A stretch of 64,000 bases of DNA from an uncultured Sphingopyxis sp. (GCA_936933955.1 CAKZIN010000093.1:23989-87988); one strand, 5' to 3'; counted from the stretch's first letter, positions 31,616 through 39,564 are shown. A program made the numbers and translations. The notes: generated by a model from the sequence alone, not told the origin.

Positions 31616-32737
31616 TCACCCCGCCAGCCGTTCGTTGACGACGGCGCCGCCCTGCGTCAGGCGGATGGCGCTGCCGATTTCGTCGTCGAGAGTCACCTCC
31701 GCCCGCTCCTTATCCCAAAAGGCGGCGAGGAGGTTGTGGAGGTTGCGGGCGTAAAGCGCGCTCGCGTCACTGGCGAGCGTCGCCGCCATGTTGCGCGCGC
31801 CGATCAGTGTGACGCCGTGTCGTTCCACGCTCTCCCCCGCCAGCGCGCCCTCGACGTTGCCGCCGGTCTCCGCGGCGAGATCGACGACGACGCTGCCCGC
31901 GCGCATGGTGGCGAGCTGCGCGTCGCTGATCAGCCGCGGCGCCGCGCGGCCGGGGATTTGCGCCGTCGTGATGACGATGTCCTGCTTAGCAAGGTGCGCG
32001 GATACGAGTTCCGCCTGCGCCGCCTGATATTCGGGCGACATCTCGGTGGCATAGCCGCCGCTGCCTTCGCCTTCGATCCCCGCGACATTCTCGACGAAGA
32101 TGGGCTTGGCGCCGAGGCTCATAATCTGTTCGCGGGTCGCTGCCCGCACGTCGGTCGCGCTCACCTGCGCCCCCAGCCGCCGCGCGGTGGCGATCGCCTG
32201 GAGGCCGGCGACGCCGACGCCCATCACGAACACCCGGGCAGCGGTGATCGTGCCCGCGGCGGTCATCATCATCGGCAGCGCGCGACCGAAGGCATTGGCG
32301 GCGACCAGCACCGATTTGTAGCCTGCGAGGTTGGCCTGGCTCGACAGGACGTCCATAGACTGCGCGCGGGTGATGCGGGGCATGAGGTCCATCGCCCAGC
32401 CCTCAAGGCCAGACGCGGCATATTGCTGCACCCGATCGCGTTCGCGCAACGGATCGAACACCGCGAGCACGCGCGCGCCCTTGTTCGCCCCGGCGAGCGC
32501 GGCGAGCGGCGGGGGCTGGACCGCAAGGACCATGTCCGCGCTTGCCGCAACCTCATTCGCGGAGGCAACGACGGCTCCAGCTGTGCGGTAGTCGTCATCG
32601 GCGATGCCCGCTGCGACGCCCGCGCCGCTTTCGACAGCGACGCTCGCACCCAGCGCCATGAGCTTGCGAACCGTCTCCGGCGTGGCCGCCACCCTGTATT
32701 CGGCAGGGGCGGTTTCGCGCAGAACGGCGATCTTCAT
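31616..32737 (-). CDS. pntAA: NAD(P) transhydrogenase subunit alpha, soluble part (PntAA)
   Basis: 373-aa NAD(H)-binding domain I of the transhydrogenase, of the alanine dehydrogenase/PNT superfamily. N-terminal MKIAVLRETAPAEYRVAATPETV, the RITRAQSMDVLSSQANLAGY segment, and the dinucleotide fold VMGVGVAGLQAIATARRLGAQV with the later ATDVR are all present, as is the mobile-loop region. It stays cytoplasmic and docks on PntAB/PntB. The aa3-oxidase subunit IV gene ends 13 bp upstream. Downstream, the palindromic repeat and the DUF559 gene intervene before pntAB. Confidence 0.95.
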   Translation of the reverse strand: MKIAVLRETAPAEYRVAATPETVRKLMALGASVAVESGAGVAAGIADDDYRTAGAVVASANEVAASADMVLAVQPPPLAALAGANKGARVLAVFDPLRERDRVQQYAASGLEGWAMDLMPRITRAQSMDVLSSQANLAGYKSVLVAANAFGRALPMMMTAAGTITAARVFVMGVGVAGLQAIATARRLGAQVSATDVRAATREQIMSLGAKPIFVENVAGIEGEGSGGYATEMSPEYQAAQAELVSAHLAKQDIVITTAQIPGRAAPRLISDAQLATMRAGSVVVDLAAETGGNVEGALAGESVERHGVTLIGARNMAATLASDASALYARNLHNLLAAFWDKERAEVTLDDEIGSAIRLTQGGAVVNERLAG

Positions 32738-32750
32738 GCGCGGGCGAGCT

Positions 32751-32870
32751 TCAGGAGATCAGCCAGACGACGAGCGCCACGAGCAGCGCGACCGCAATAG
32801 TCGCATATTTCGCGACCCCGACGAACCCGCCGTATGTGCCGCGCGCCTCGCTCAGATCATTGTGCGCCAT
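32751..32870 (-). CDS. aa3-type cytochrome c oxidase subunit IV (small membrane peptide)
   Basis: 39-aa peptide, MAHNDLSEARGTYGGFVGV followed by one membrane helix ending ALLVALVVWLIS. This is the pattern of the bacterial aa3-oxidase subunit IV family (Pfam COX4_pro_2). It is a single-helix accessory of the terminal oxidase. The gene is easily missed because of its size. It lies 13 bp upstream of pntAA on the same strand, and homologues are often next to pnt genes rather than to the main cox operon. Its likely promoter is in the 160 bp shared with the divergent regulator. Confidence 0.85.
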   Translation of the reverse strand: MAHNDLSEARGTYGGFVGVAKYATIAVALLVALVVWLIS

Positions 32871-33030
32871 ATTCCCCTCGGTCGCTGTTTGCCTTGCGGT
32901 CGAGTGCCGCCTGACGACGCTTTGCCGTTGCTTGACCCGCGCCGCAAGCCGCCCCGCACACTTAAGCCCGATTTTACCCTTCGCCATTATGTGAGCGGCT
33001 TCGGCGCGGTCGACCTGACTGCGCGAGGAC

Positions 33031-34467
33031 TTGGACTTCGGCTTGACGACGCTCCACGGCGAACCGCTGGTGCTGCTGATCGACGGCGACGATGCGCGCG
33101 CGCGCTTCATCGCCGCCTCGCTCGCGCGCGTCGGGTGGAAGGCGCAACGCTTGGCGGACCCGAGCCGCGCGGCACCATGCTTAGCCGCGGCGTCGGGCGT
33201 AGTGACCGACGCGGTGTTGATTGCGAGCGACTTCGTGACCGACGGTCTCACCGAAACGGTGGCCGCGTCGCGCGCTATCCTGCCGCGACCGCCGGTCGTC
33301 GTGCACGCCACCGAGCCGCCCACGCTGGCGCACGTCGTCGAAGCACTTCGCAACGGTGCCGATGATATCCTGGTCGCGCCCCTGTCGGGTGAGCGGATCG
33401 ACCGCGCGATGAGGGCAGCGCGGGCGGCCGTGCAGCGCGGCACCATGTCGAGTGCCCCCCTCTCCTTCGACGCGCTGCCTGCGCCTCAACTCGATGAGAT
33501 CCCGGCAACGTCAGCTCCAATGAAGGAGGCGGTGAGGCTCGCGGGCCAGGCCGCGCGGGGCTGTGCGCCTGTCGTGTTGGTCGGGGAGCCAGGCAGCGGT
33601 CGCTGCATCCTTGCCCATGCCCTTCATCGGCATGCGGGAGAGGGGACGCCGCTCGTCACCTTCGACTGCGCGGATCACCCGCCGTCGATGATCGCGCCGC
33701 TGCTGTTTGGCTATGAGCAAGGGGCGTTCCCCGGGGCGTTCGAGCGCAATTCGGGCCGGATCGCGGGCGCGGAGGGCGGGTCGCTGATCATCCGCAACGC
33801 CGAGCTCCTTCCCGCCGACGCGCAGGCCCGGCTGGCGGAGTATCTCCACGGGGGATGGGTGCTGCCGGTCGGCGGTACCGTTGCCCATCGTCATAATGTG
33901 CGGCTGATTGCCTCTTCGACCACCAGCTTGCGCCGTCTCGCCGAGCGCGGAGACATGCGCGAAGATCTGGCCGCGAGGTGGAGCGTGGTGGAAATCGCTG
34001 TCCCGCCATTGCGGGAGCGTAAAGGTGACATCTGGTCGATAGCGTCATCGACGATTGCGCAGGTAACAAAAGACGGTTCCGACAGCCATTTGCTGTCCGA
34101 TCCGGGGGTACGCCGGACGTTGGAAGAAAACCCTTGGCCGACAAATGTGCTCGGCCTGCGATCGACGATTTTGCGTGCTTACGCTACGTCAGCTTGCAAC
34201 GGCTCCTTCACGCTTGGGGAAACGACTATCACCGCACCCACCCCCGATATGGCCTCCACTGCTGCGAGTGATGTTATCGGGGGGACCCTCGAACTACTCC
34301 AGGCCGATGGGCACCTCCGCAGCCTGGATGCGATCGAGGCGGACGTCATCCGCCTCGCCATCCGCCACTACCAAGGGCGAATGAGCGAGGTGGCACGAAG
34401 GTTGGGGATCGGGCGGTCGACGCTCTACCGAAAGCTAAGCGAAATCGGCATCGACACCGCCGCCTGA
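33031..34467 (+). CDS. Sigma-54-activator-like regulator with degenerate receiver and ATPase
   Basis: 478-aa NtrC-layout protein. Receiver (1-130): acidic residues DGDD at 18-21 remain, but the phospho-acceptor position reads AVLIASDF without the Asp. AAA+ (about 160-390): Walker A is GEPGSGRC at 185-192 (Lys replaced by Arg), the sigma-54 loop is GAFPGA at 231-236 instead of GAFTGA, and Walker B is SLIIRNAE without the DE pair. REDLAARWSVVEI and PPLRERKGDI are kept. The Fis helix-turn-helix at the end (MSEVARRLGIGRSTLYRKL) looks functional. So it probably binds DNA but neither hydrolyses ATP nor drives sigma-54. Start TTG at 33031; a second TTG four codons on has a better-spaced GAGGA. Confidence 0.85.
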   Translation: MDFGLTTLHGEPLVLLIDGDDARARFIAASLARVGWKAQRLADPSRAAPCLAAASGVVTDAVLIASDFVTDGLTETVAASRAILPRPPVVVHATEPPTLAHVVEALRNGADDILVAPLSGERIDRAMRAARAAVQRGTMSSAPLSFDALPAPQLDEIPATSAPMKEAVRLAGQAARGCAPVVLVGEPGSGRCILAHALHRHAGEGTPLVTFDCADHPPSMIAPLLFGYEQGAFPGAFERNSGRIAGAEGGSLIIRNAELLPADAQARLAEYLHGGWVLPVGGTVAHRHNVRLIASSTTSLRRLAERGDMREDLAARWSVVEIAVPPLRERKGDIWSIASSTIAQVTKDGSDSHLLSDPGVRRTLEENPWPTNVLGLRSTILRAYATSACNGSFTLGETTITAPTPDMASTAASDVIGGTLELLQADGHLRSLDAIEADVIRLAIRHYQGRMSEVARRLGIGRSTLYRKLSEIGIDTAA

Positions 34468-34479
34468 TCCCCGCCCAGA

Positions 34480-34875
34480 TTAGTGCAGAGCCTTTTCAAT
34501 GTCGGCGATGCTCGCACCGGTCAATGTTTTCGAGATTTCCTTCTCGATCACGGCTTCGGTCTGCTTGTGCCAGTGCTTGCGCAGCTCACCCAACGCGCGC
34601 GGTGCAGCGATGACCACCAGCTTCTCGATCTTGTGACCGAGCACCTGGCTGTTGAGATAGTCGGCCGCGTGCCGGACGTAGGCGTCCTCGCCATGCTGCC
34701 CGGGCTCCGGATTGGCGCTGCCCGAGCTCTTGCTCGCAGCCGGTCCGCCTTCGTCGGAAAGCTTGGGCGCGTCCATCGCGGTGAGGCGCATCTCCTGTTC
34801 GTTGCCGCTGTTCTTGAAGAGGTTGAGATGTTCGCCATCGATAACGGCGACGACGGCTCCGTGGGGCAGCAGCAT
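34480..34875 (-). CDS. Host attachment family protein
   Basis: 131-aa cytoplasmic protein of the Pfam Host_attach (AttY-like) family, first noted in Agrobacterium. Recognisable are VVAVIDGEHLNLFKNSG at the N-terminus, GEDAYVRHAADYLNS in the middle, and KIEKLVVIAAPRALGELRKHW, a conserved strand-helix like that of eRF1/Pelota-related folds. The name is historical; the molecular role is not known. It converges with the degenerate regulator, 13 bp apart. A GGAAA-N16-CGTT element 33-57 nt upstream resembles an EcfG promoter, so it may belong to the general stress regulon. Confidence 0.82.
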   Translation of the reverse strand: MLLPHGAVVAVIDGEHLNLFKNSGNEQEMRLTAMDAPKLSDEGGPAASKSSGSANPEPGQHGEDAYVRHAADYLNSQVLGHKIEKLVVIAAPRALGELRKHWHKQTEAVIEKEISKTLTGASIADIEKALH

Positions 34876-34907
34876 GATGATCCTCTGGTTGTGAAAGTCG
34901 CTCCCTG

Positions 34908-34932
34908 AACGCGCGCAGCGCCGGGAGTTTCC
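34908..34932 (-). promoter_or_regulatory. EcfG-like promoter before the host-attachment gene
   Basis: On the minus strand: GGAAA (34932-34928), 16 bp, CGTT (34911-34908). The consensus is GGAAC-N16/17-CGTT, so one base differs. The predicted start near 34900 leaves a 25-nt leader. A match of this quality could occur by chance. Confidence 0.35.
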
Positions 34933-34947
34933 GCGAGGCGAAGCGGC

Positions 34948-36087
34948 TTATGTGCGACTGAGCGCGGCGTCGCGTTCGGCGCGGACGATGCGAAGCGACT
35001 GGCGGGTCTCCGCAACATCGTGAACGCGAACGATATGCGCGCCCGCCTGCGCCGCCATGACCGCGAGCGCAAGGCTGCCGCTCAGCCGCGAGTCGGGCGC
35101 GGCTTCATTATCGAGCGCTCCGATCAGGCGTTTGCGGCTCGCCCCGAACAGCAGCGGCGCCCCGAGTGCGTGGAACATCGGAAGCGCTGTGACCAGCCGC
35201 AGGTTCTCCGCGACGCCCTTGCCAAAGCCGATACCCGGATCGATGCATATCCGCTCGATCCCGGCCCGCCTCGCCTGTGCCAGCCGCGCTTCGAGGAAGT
35301 CGAAGACGTCGAGCGCAACATCGTCGTAGCGCGCGTCCTTGTGCGGATCGCTCGATTGGCTGGGCGCGTGCATCAGGCAGAGCGCCGCTCCGCTCGCCGC
35401 CATGACTTCGGTCGATCGTTCGTCGTAGCCGAGTGCGCTGATGTCGTTGACGAAGCTCGCGCCGGCGGCGACCGCGGCGGTCATCACCGCTGCCTTGCGG
35501 GTGTCGATGCTGACTGCGTGGCCCGCCCGCGCCAGCGCAGCGACGACGGGCTCGACACGCGCGATCTCGTCGCCCTCCCACACCAGCGGAGCGCCGGGGC
35601 GCGTGCTTTCACCGCCGACATCGAGGATGTGCGCGCCATCCGCAGCCGCGGCGTGGCCCGCTTCGATCGCCGCGGCATGTTCGACGTGCTTGCCGGCATC
35701 GGAAAAGCTGTCGGGCGTGACGTTGAGGATCGCCATGATCCGCGGTTCGTCGAAGCGGATCGTTCGCTCCCCCAGCTGCCATGGGGGGTGTGCCGTGGCG
35801 ACGTTGCGCGAGAGGGCGTGCGCGCGCTCGGCGGTCGCATCGGGGAGCCGCGCACTCCAGTCGGCGAAGGCCGCGACCGAAACATGCGCCTCCGCCCGCC
35901 CATCGAGGTGGCGCAGCGTGGCGTGCCAGCCGGCGAACCAGCGCGAACCTCCCCCCAGCCGCGCCGCCTCCCCGTCGAGGCCGTGCGGGCGTTCGACGAA
36001 GGCGGTGGGCTGGAGGTAGAGGCGCGCATCAGGGTCGCGCTGCGCCAGCGCGATCATCTCCGCCGCCGCCGCGCCCCAATCGGCCAT
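34948..36087 (-). CDS. folP: Dihydropteroate synthase
   Basis: 379-aa folate-pathway enzyme joining p-aminobenzoate to 6-hydroxymethyl-dihydropterin pyrophosphate; target of sulfonamides. Core motifs: IMAILNVTPDSFSD, DGAHILDVGGESTRPGA, VSIDTRKAAV, FVNDISAL, CIDPGIGFGKG and the phosphate-binding LFGASRKRLIG. The synthase core begins near residue 110; the preceding segment (ADARLYLQPTAFVERP and WFAGWHATLRHLDG) is an N-terminal extension common in alphaproteobacteria and of unknown role. Start ATG overlaps the ccrM stop as TGATG, so folP is translationally coupled to the methylase, an unexpected pairing. Confidence 0.93.
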   Translation of the reverse strand: MADWGAAAAEMIALAQRDPDARLYLQPTAFVERPHGLDGEAARLGGGSRWFAGWHATLRHLDGRAEAHVSVAAFADWSARLPDATAERAHALSRNVATAHPPWQLGERTIRFDEPRIMAILNVTPDSFSDAGKHVEHAAAIEAGHAAAADGAHILDVGGESTRPGAPLVWEGDEIARVEPVVAALARAGHAVSIDTRKAAVMTAAVAAGASFVNDISALGYDERSTEVMAASGAALCLMHAPSQSSDPHKDARYDDVALDVFDFLEARLAQARRAGIERICIDPGIGFGKGVAENLRLVTALPMFHALGAPLLFGASRKRLIGALDNEAAPDSRLSGSLALAVMAAQAGAHIVRVHDVAETRQSLRIVRAERDAALSRT

Positions 36088-37220
36088 CAGCTTTCGTTCG
36101 CGAGCAGCCAATCCTGCCGCGCCCGGTCGATCGGCACCCACTCGCCTCCGCGATCATAGTGCCAAAAGGTCCAGCCGTTGCACGATGGCGCGCCCTGAAG
36201 TCTCGCCCCGACCTGATGAATCGAGCCCGCCTCTTCGCCGCATGACAGGCTGCCGTCGACGCGTACCTCCGCCTGCCAGCGGCGCTTGGCGTCGCCGACG
36301 ACGGCGCCCGCCGGAATGAGCCCGCATTCGACCACGGTGCCGAACGCGACGCGCGTCGCCGCCTTCGGCGCCTGCATCGTTTTCAGAGCGCGTTCGTCGA
36401 GTGGGAGCGCGCCGGCGATGCGCTCCTCCGCCGCGCGAATGTAGGCATCCTCGCGCTCGATCCCGATCCAGCGCCGCCCGAGCCGCTTGGCGACCGCGCC
36501 GGTGGTGCCGGTGCCAAAGAACGGGTCGAGCACCACGTCGCCCGGCTGCGTGCAGGCGAGGAGGATGCGGTAGATCAGCGCCTCCGGCTTCTGCGTCGGG
36601 TGGGTCTTGGCCTTGCCGGTGCGCAGCCGTTCCTGCCCGCCGCAAATGGGGACGAGCCAGTCCGAGCGCATCTGCAGCTCGTCGTTCATCGTCTTCATCG
36701 CGCGATAGTTGAAAGTGTAGCGCGCATCCTCCCCCATCGCGGCCCAGATCAGCGTCTCATGCGCGTTGGTGAAGCGCGTGCCCTTGAAATTGGGCATCGG
36801 GTTCGCCTTGCGCCAGACGATGTCGTTGAGGATCCAGTAGCCCTGATCCTGCAACGCCACGCCGACGCGGAAGATGTTGTGGTAGCTGCCGATCACCCAG
36901 ATCGAGCCGTTGGGCTTGAGGATGCGCCGCGCTTCCTTGAGCCAGGCATGCGTGAAACGGTCGTAAGCAGCGAGGCTGTCGAACTTGTCCCAGTCGTTGT
37001 CGACCGCATCGACGCGGCCCCCTTCGGGCCGAAACAAGTCGCCGCCGAGCTGAAGATTGTACGGCGGATCGGCGAAAATCATGTCGACGCTCGCGGCAGG
37101 CAGCTCCCGCATCCGCTGCACGCAATCGCCCCGCAGGATGGCGTCGAGCGGGAGATCGAGCAGCGCCGTGTCGGCAACAGGCGGCGCGGGCGCCCGTCGT
37201 AGCTTCGTCACCGCACCCAT
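36087..37220 (-). CDS. ccrM: Cell-cycle DNA adenine methyltransferase CcrM (GANTC)
   Basis: 377-aa beta-class N6-adenine methylase. Motif IV (ADPPYNLQLGGDL) precedes motif I (DPFFGTGTTGAVAKRLGR), the beta-class order, with HPTQKPEALIYRIL between them. The C-terminal RAMA domain follows, with NGWTFWHYDRGGEW near the end. CcrM methylates GANTC after replication and times cell-cycle transcription in alphaproteobacteria. The ATG at 37220 is chosen; a GTG two codons earlier is possible. Five GANTC sites lie within 190 bp upstream, two of them forming a palindrome, consistent with methylation-state autoregulation. rnhB lies upstream, a conserved neighbour. Confidence 0.95.
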   Translation of the reverse strand: MGAVTKLRRAPAPPVADTALLDLPLDAILRGDCVQRMRELPAASVDMIFADPPYNLQLGGDLFRPEGGRVDAVDNDWDKFDSLAAYDRFTHAWLKEARRILKPNGSIWVIGSYHNIFRVGVALQDQGYWILNDIVWRKANPMPNFKGTRFTNAHETLIWAAMGEDARYTFNYRAMKTMNDELQMRSDWLVPICGGQERLRTGKAKTHPTQKPEALIYRILLACTQPGDVVLDPFFGTGTTGAVAKRLGRRWIGIEREDAYIRAAEERIAGALPLDERALKTMQAPKAATRVAFGTVVECGLIPAGAVVGDAKRRWQAEVRVDGSLSCGEEAGSIHQVGARLQGAPSCNGWTFWHYDRGGEWVPIDRARQDWLLANES

Positions 37221-37254
37221 CGTCACCCCCCCATCCCTCTTCGCCGCGCATGGT

Positions 37255-37406
37255 GAGTCCGCGTGGACTCCCGGTCAAGCTGGGTTGGACTGGGTTTAGA
37301 GCGCGAAGGTTACCGAATGATTCACCATGAGTTTGGCTGGCCGCAAGATCGGGTGGCGACGCTGTCGCAATGACCACCAAGGCTTGTGGTGTGACTCGAA
37401 AGACTC
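37255..37406. promoter_or_regulatory. Cluster of five GANTC sites upstream of ccrM
   Basis: GANTC at 37255, 37266, 37319, 37393 and 37402. The first two form the 16-bp palindrome GAGTCC-GCGT-GGACTC (37255-37270), 35 bp before the ccrM ATG. By base composition about one site per 320 bp is expected, so five in 152 bp is a marked excess. These are substrates of the enzyme encoded just downstream. The rest of this 280-bp gap shows only a CCAC/GTGG partial palindrome near 37375-37392. Confidence 0.6.
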
Positions 37407-37450
37407 AGCCGCGGAAGATTTGTCGGGCGCTGCCCGCCTTCGCTGCAGCT

Positions 37451-37473
37451 CCCCTCCCCATGAGGGGGAGGGG
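37451..37473. repeat. G/C-tract palindrome downstream of rnhB
   Basis: CCCCTCCCC (37451-37459) and GGGGAGGGG (37465-37473) pair across a 5-nt loop, 28 bp after the rnhB stop. It has no T-tail on the minus strand. Its composition resembles the arms of the repeat at 31465-31599, so it may be a solitary unit of the same family or a terminator. Confidence 0.5.
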
Positions 37474-37500
37474 GGGGGGAAGCTTAATCCAGGGGCAGCG

Positions 37501-38085
37501 CTAGAGCGCCAGCTCCAGCTGCGCGACCGGGGCAAAGCCGCGGCGGTGAAGGGGGCACGGGCCATGCGCACGCAGCGCGACAAGGTGATCGGGCGTGCCA
37601 TAGCCCTTGTGGCGGGAAAAGCCGTAGGCAGGGAACTCAGCGCACGCCGCCTCCATCAACCGGTCGCGGTGCTGCTTGGCGATGATCGACGCCGCGCCGA
37701 TAGAGGCATCGCGCGCATCGCCACCGACCAGCGGCACCGCGCGCCAACGCCACTCGGCGCGCCGCCCGGCGGGGGTGAGGTTGCCATCGACGCGCACCTC
37801 CTCGGGTTCCGCCCCCGCCGCTTCGCACAGGGAGAGCACCGCCCGGGTCATCGCCAGCATGGTCGCACCGAAGATGTTGAGAGCGTCGATCTCCTCGACG
37901 CTGGCGATGCCCACGCCCACGGTGCAACGCCGCAGGATCGCCGCCTCCGCCTTGGCGCGAGCGGCGGCGTTGAGCGCCTTCGAATCGCCGATCCCCGGCG
38001 GCCGCGGCTTGCACAGCGCCACCGCCGCCGCGACCACCGGCCCCGCCAACGGCCCCCGCCCGGCTTCGTCCACGCCGACGATCAT
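37501..38085 (-). CDS. rnhB: Ribonuclease HII
   Basis: 194-aa enzyme that removes RNA from DNA:RNA hybrids and single ribonucleotides. Motifs: VGVDEAGRGPLAGPVVAAAV with the catalytic Asp-Glu, GDSKALNAAARA, VDGNLTPAG with the third acidic residue, and AASIIAKQHRDRLM with the fourth. SRHKGYGTPDHLVAL closes the fold as usual. Start ATG overlaps the upstream gene stop as ATGA. It is followed by a palindromic repeat and the ccrM regulatory region. rnhB next to ccrM is common among sphingomonads and related families. Confidence 0.95.
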   Translation of the reverse strand: MIVGVDEAGRGPLAGPVVAAAVALCKPRPPGIGDSKALNAAARAKAEAAILRRCTVGVGIASVEEIDALNIFGATMLAMTRAVLSLCEAAGAEPEEVRVDGNLTPAGRRAEWRWRAVPLVGGDARDASIGAASIIAKQHRDRLMEAACAEFPAYGFSRHKGYGTPDHLVALRAHGPCPLHRRGFAPVAQLELAL

Positions 38086-38375
38086 CGGACCCACATGTCG
38101 ATCTGCTGGTCGAGCACGCGCTCCTTGTGCTCCACTGCGATCGCGTCGATCATGCGGCGGTAGAGATCGGGGTCGGCTCGCATCGCTGAACTTGCCTGAC
38201 GGGTGGCGAGGTCGGGCCAGCGCGCGATCGCGACAACACTTCCGTCTGCGCTTTTGAAAAGCGAGGAACCCAACGACCCTTGCCGCTTCAGATGCTCGGT
38301 CACCGCGGTCCACGCCTCTACGAACTGCTCCTCCCGTCCGGGCACGAGCGTCCAGCGATAGTAGATCGCGATCAC
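38082..38375 (-). CDS. Antibiotic biosynthesis monooxygenase (ABM)-fold protein
   Basis: 97-aa ferredoxin-like protein of the ABM superfamily: MIAIYYRWTLVPGREEQFVEAW at the start (the beta strand and helix 1; quoted parts IYYRWTLVPGRE), LGSSLFKSADG, VVAIARWPDLATRQ. Such small proteins act as quinol or heme monooxygenases or as dimeric isomerase-like enzymes; the substrate is not predictable. Its stop overlaps the rnhB start, so it heads the short operon with rnhB. No cofactor motif is required in this family. An independent function from RNase HII is likely. Confidence 0.75.
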   Translation of the reverse strand: MIAIYYRWTLVPGREEQFVEAWTAVTEHLKRQGSLGSSLFKSADGSVVAIARWPDLATRQASSAMRADPDLYRRMIDAIAVEHKERVLDQQIDMWVR

Positions 38376-38418
38376 GCCTTAGCTCCCTCCCCGACGAGGA
38401 AAGGACCGGGAGAGGCGA

Positions 38419-39564
38419 TCATTCCACCCTCCATGGCGGGAAGCGGCGGTATTCGCCGGCTTGGTAGAGGCACAGCGCATTGCCCGCGGGGTCGGTCAGG
38501 CGGGCTTCGCGCCAGCCCCAATCCTCGTCGCGGGGTTGCTGGTCGAAAGCGACGCCTTTGCGCGAGAGATACGCCACCCACGCATCGAGTGCACCGCTTT
38601 CGAGGTAGTTGACCGCCCCGCCCGGCGCGGCATCGCTGTGCTCGACTGACAGCGTGGCGCCGTTAGCGGCCTCGAACCGCGCGTAGTGTTCGGCGGCAAC
38701 GATCTGCTTCAAGCCGAGCTTGCGGTAGAAGGCGACGCTCGCCTGCACATCGCGCGCCGGGAGCGTCACCTGATTGAGCGCAGGGCCAGTGAAGATGCCG
38801 TCGGCGCGCAGGTCGGCGTGACCCATCGGCCCCGCGCCCTGCCCCAGCCCCGGTGCTGCGTGAAGCGCCAGACGAACGACGTCGCGCGCACGAGCAACCG
38901 CGGGCACCAGCGCCATGCCCTGCGCGAGGCCCGTCGCAATCGCGCTCGCCAGCGTGCAGCCGGTACCGTGGGTGTGGCGCGTGTCGATGCGTGGCGCCTC
39001 CCACACCAGCGGCTCGGGAGCGTCCACGCCACCGAGGTAAAGCGTGTCGGTGAGGAGCTCGCCATCGTCGTGGCCGCCCTTCTCGATCAGAGCGCATCCG
39101 TGCGCCAAAACCGCCGCCACGCCGCCCAGCGCAGCCAGTTCGGCACGGTTGGGGGTAGTGATGGTCGCCCGGTTCATCAGCGCGCCAAACGCCGCAATGG
39201 TCGCCTCATCCGCGAGCACCGAGCCGCTGGTGGCGACCATGACGGGGTCAAATACCACCGGAACGGCGCGCAAGTCGTCGCGGCAGAGCCTCTCGGCGAC
39301 TGCCGCGCTCGTTTCCGCGCTGCCGATCATGCCGATCTTGACCGCATCGACGCCGATGTCGGCGACCACGCTGTCGATCTGCGCGATGACGAAGTCGGTG
39401 GGGACGGGATGGACGCCCTGCACCCCGAGCGTGTTCTGAGCGGTCAGCGCCGTAACCGCAGTCATCGCATGCGCGCCGAGCAAACTGACGGTCTTGATGT
39501 CCGCCTGGATGCCCGCCCCGCCGCCGGAGTCGGACCCCGCGATGATCAATACCCGCGCCGTCAC
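38419..39564 (-). CDS. thiD: ThiD-glyoxalase fusion: HMP(-P) kinase with C-terminal VOC domain
   Basis: 381-aa two-domain protein. Residues 1-255 are a ribokinase-fold hydroxymethylpyrimidine (phosphate) kinase of thiamine synthesis: LIIAGSDSGGGAGIQADIKT, TALTAQNTLGVQGV, DPVMVATSG, TPNRAELAALGG, and the anion-hole HTHGTGCTLASAIA. Residues 265-381 are a vicinal-oxygen-chelate (glyoxalase/bleomycin-resistance) domain: NQVTLPARDVQASVAFYRKLGL, FEAANGATLSVEH, and WREARLTDPAGNALCLYQ. One uninterrupted frame covers both. GTG start overlaps the DUF1272 stop. The VOC part may process a pyrimidine or damaged intermediate, or be a passenger. Confidence 0.9.
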   Translation of the reverse strand: MTARVLIIAGSDSGGGAGIQADIKTVSLLGAHAMTAVTALTAQNTLGVQGVHPVPTDFVIAQIDSVVADIGVDAVKIGMIGSAETSAAVAERLCRDDLRAVPVVFDPVMVATSGSVLADEATIAAFGALMNRATITTPNRAELAALGGVAAVLAHGCALIEKGGHDDGELLTDTLYLGGVDAPEPLVWEAPRIDTRHTHGTGCTLASAIATGLAQGMALVPAVARARDVVRLALHAAPGLGQGAGPMGHADLRADGIFTGPALNQVTLPARDVQASVAFYRKLGLKQIVAAEHYARFEAANGATLSVEHSDAAPGGAVNYLESGALDAWVAYLSRKGVAFDQQPRDEDWGWREARLTDPAGNALCLYQAGEYRRFPPWRVE

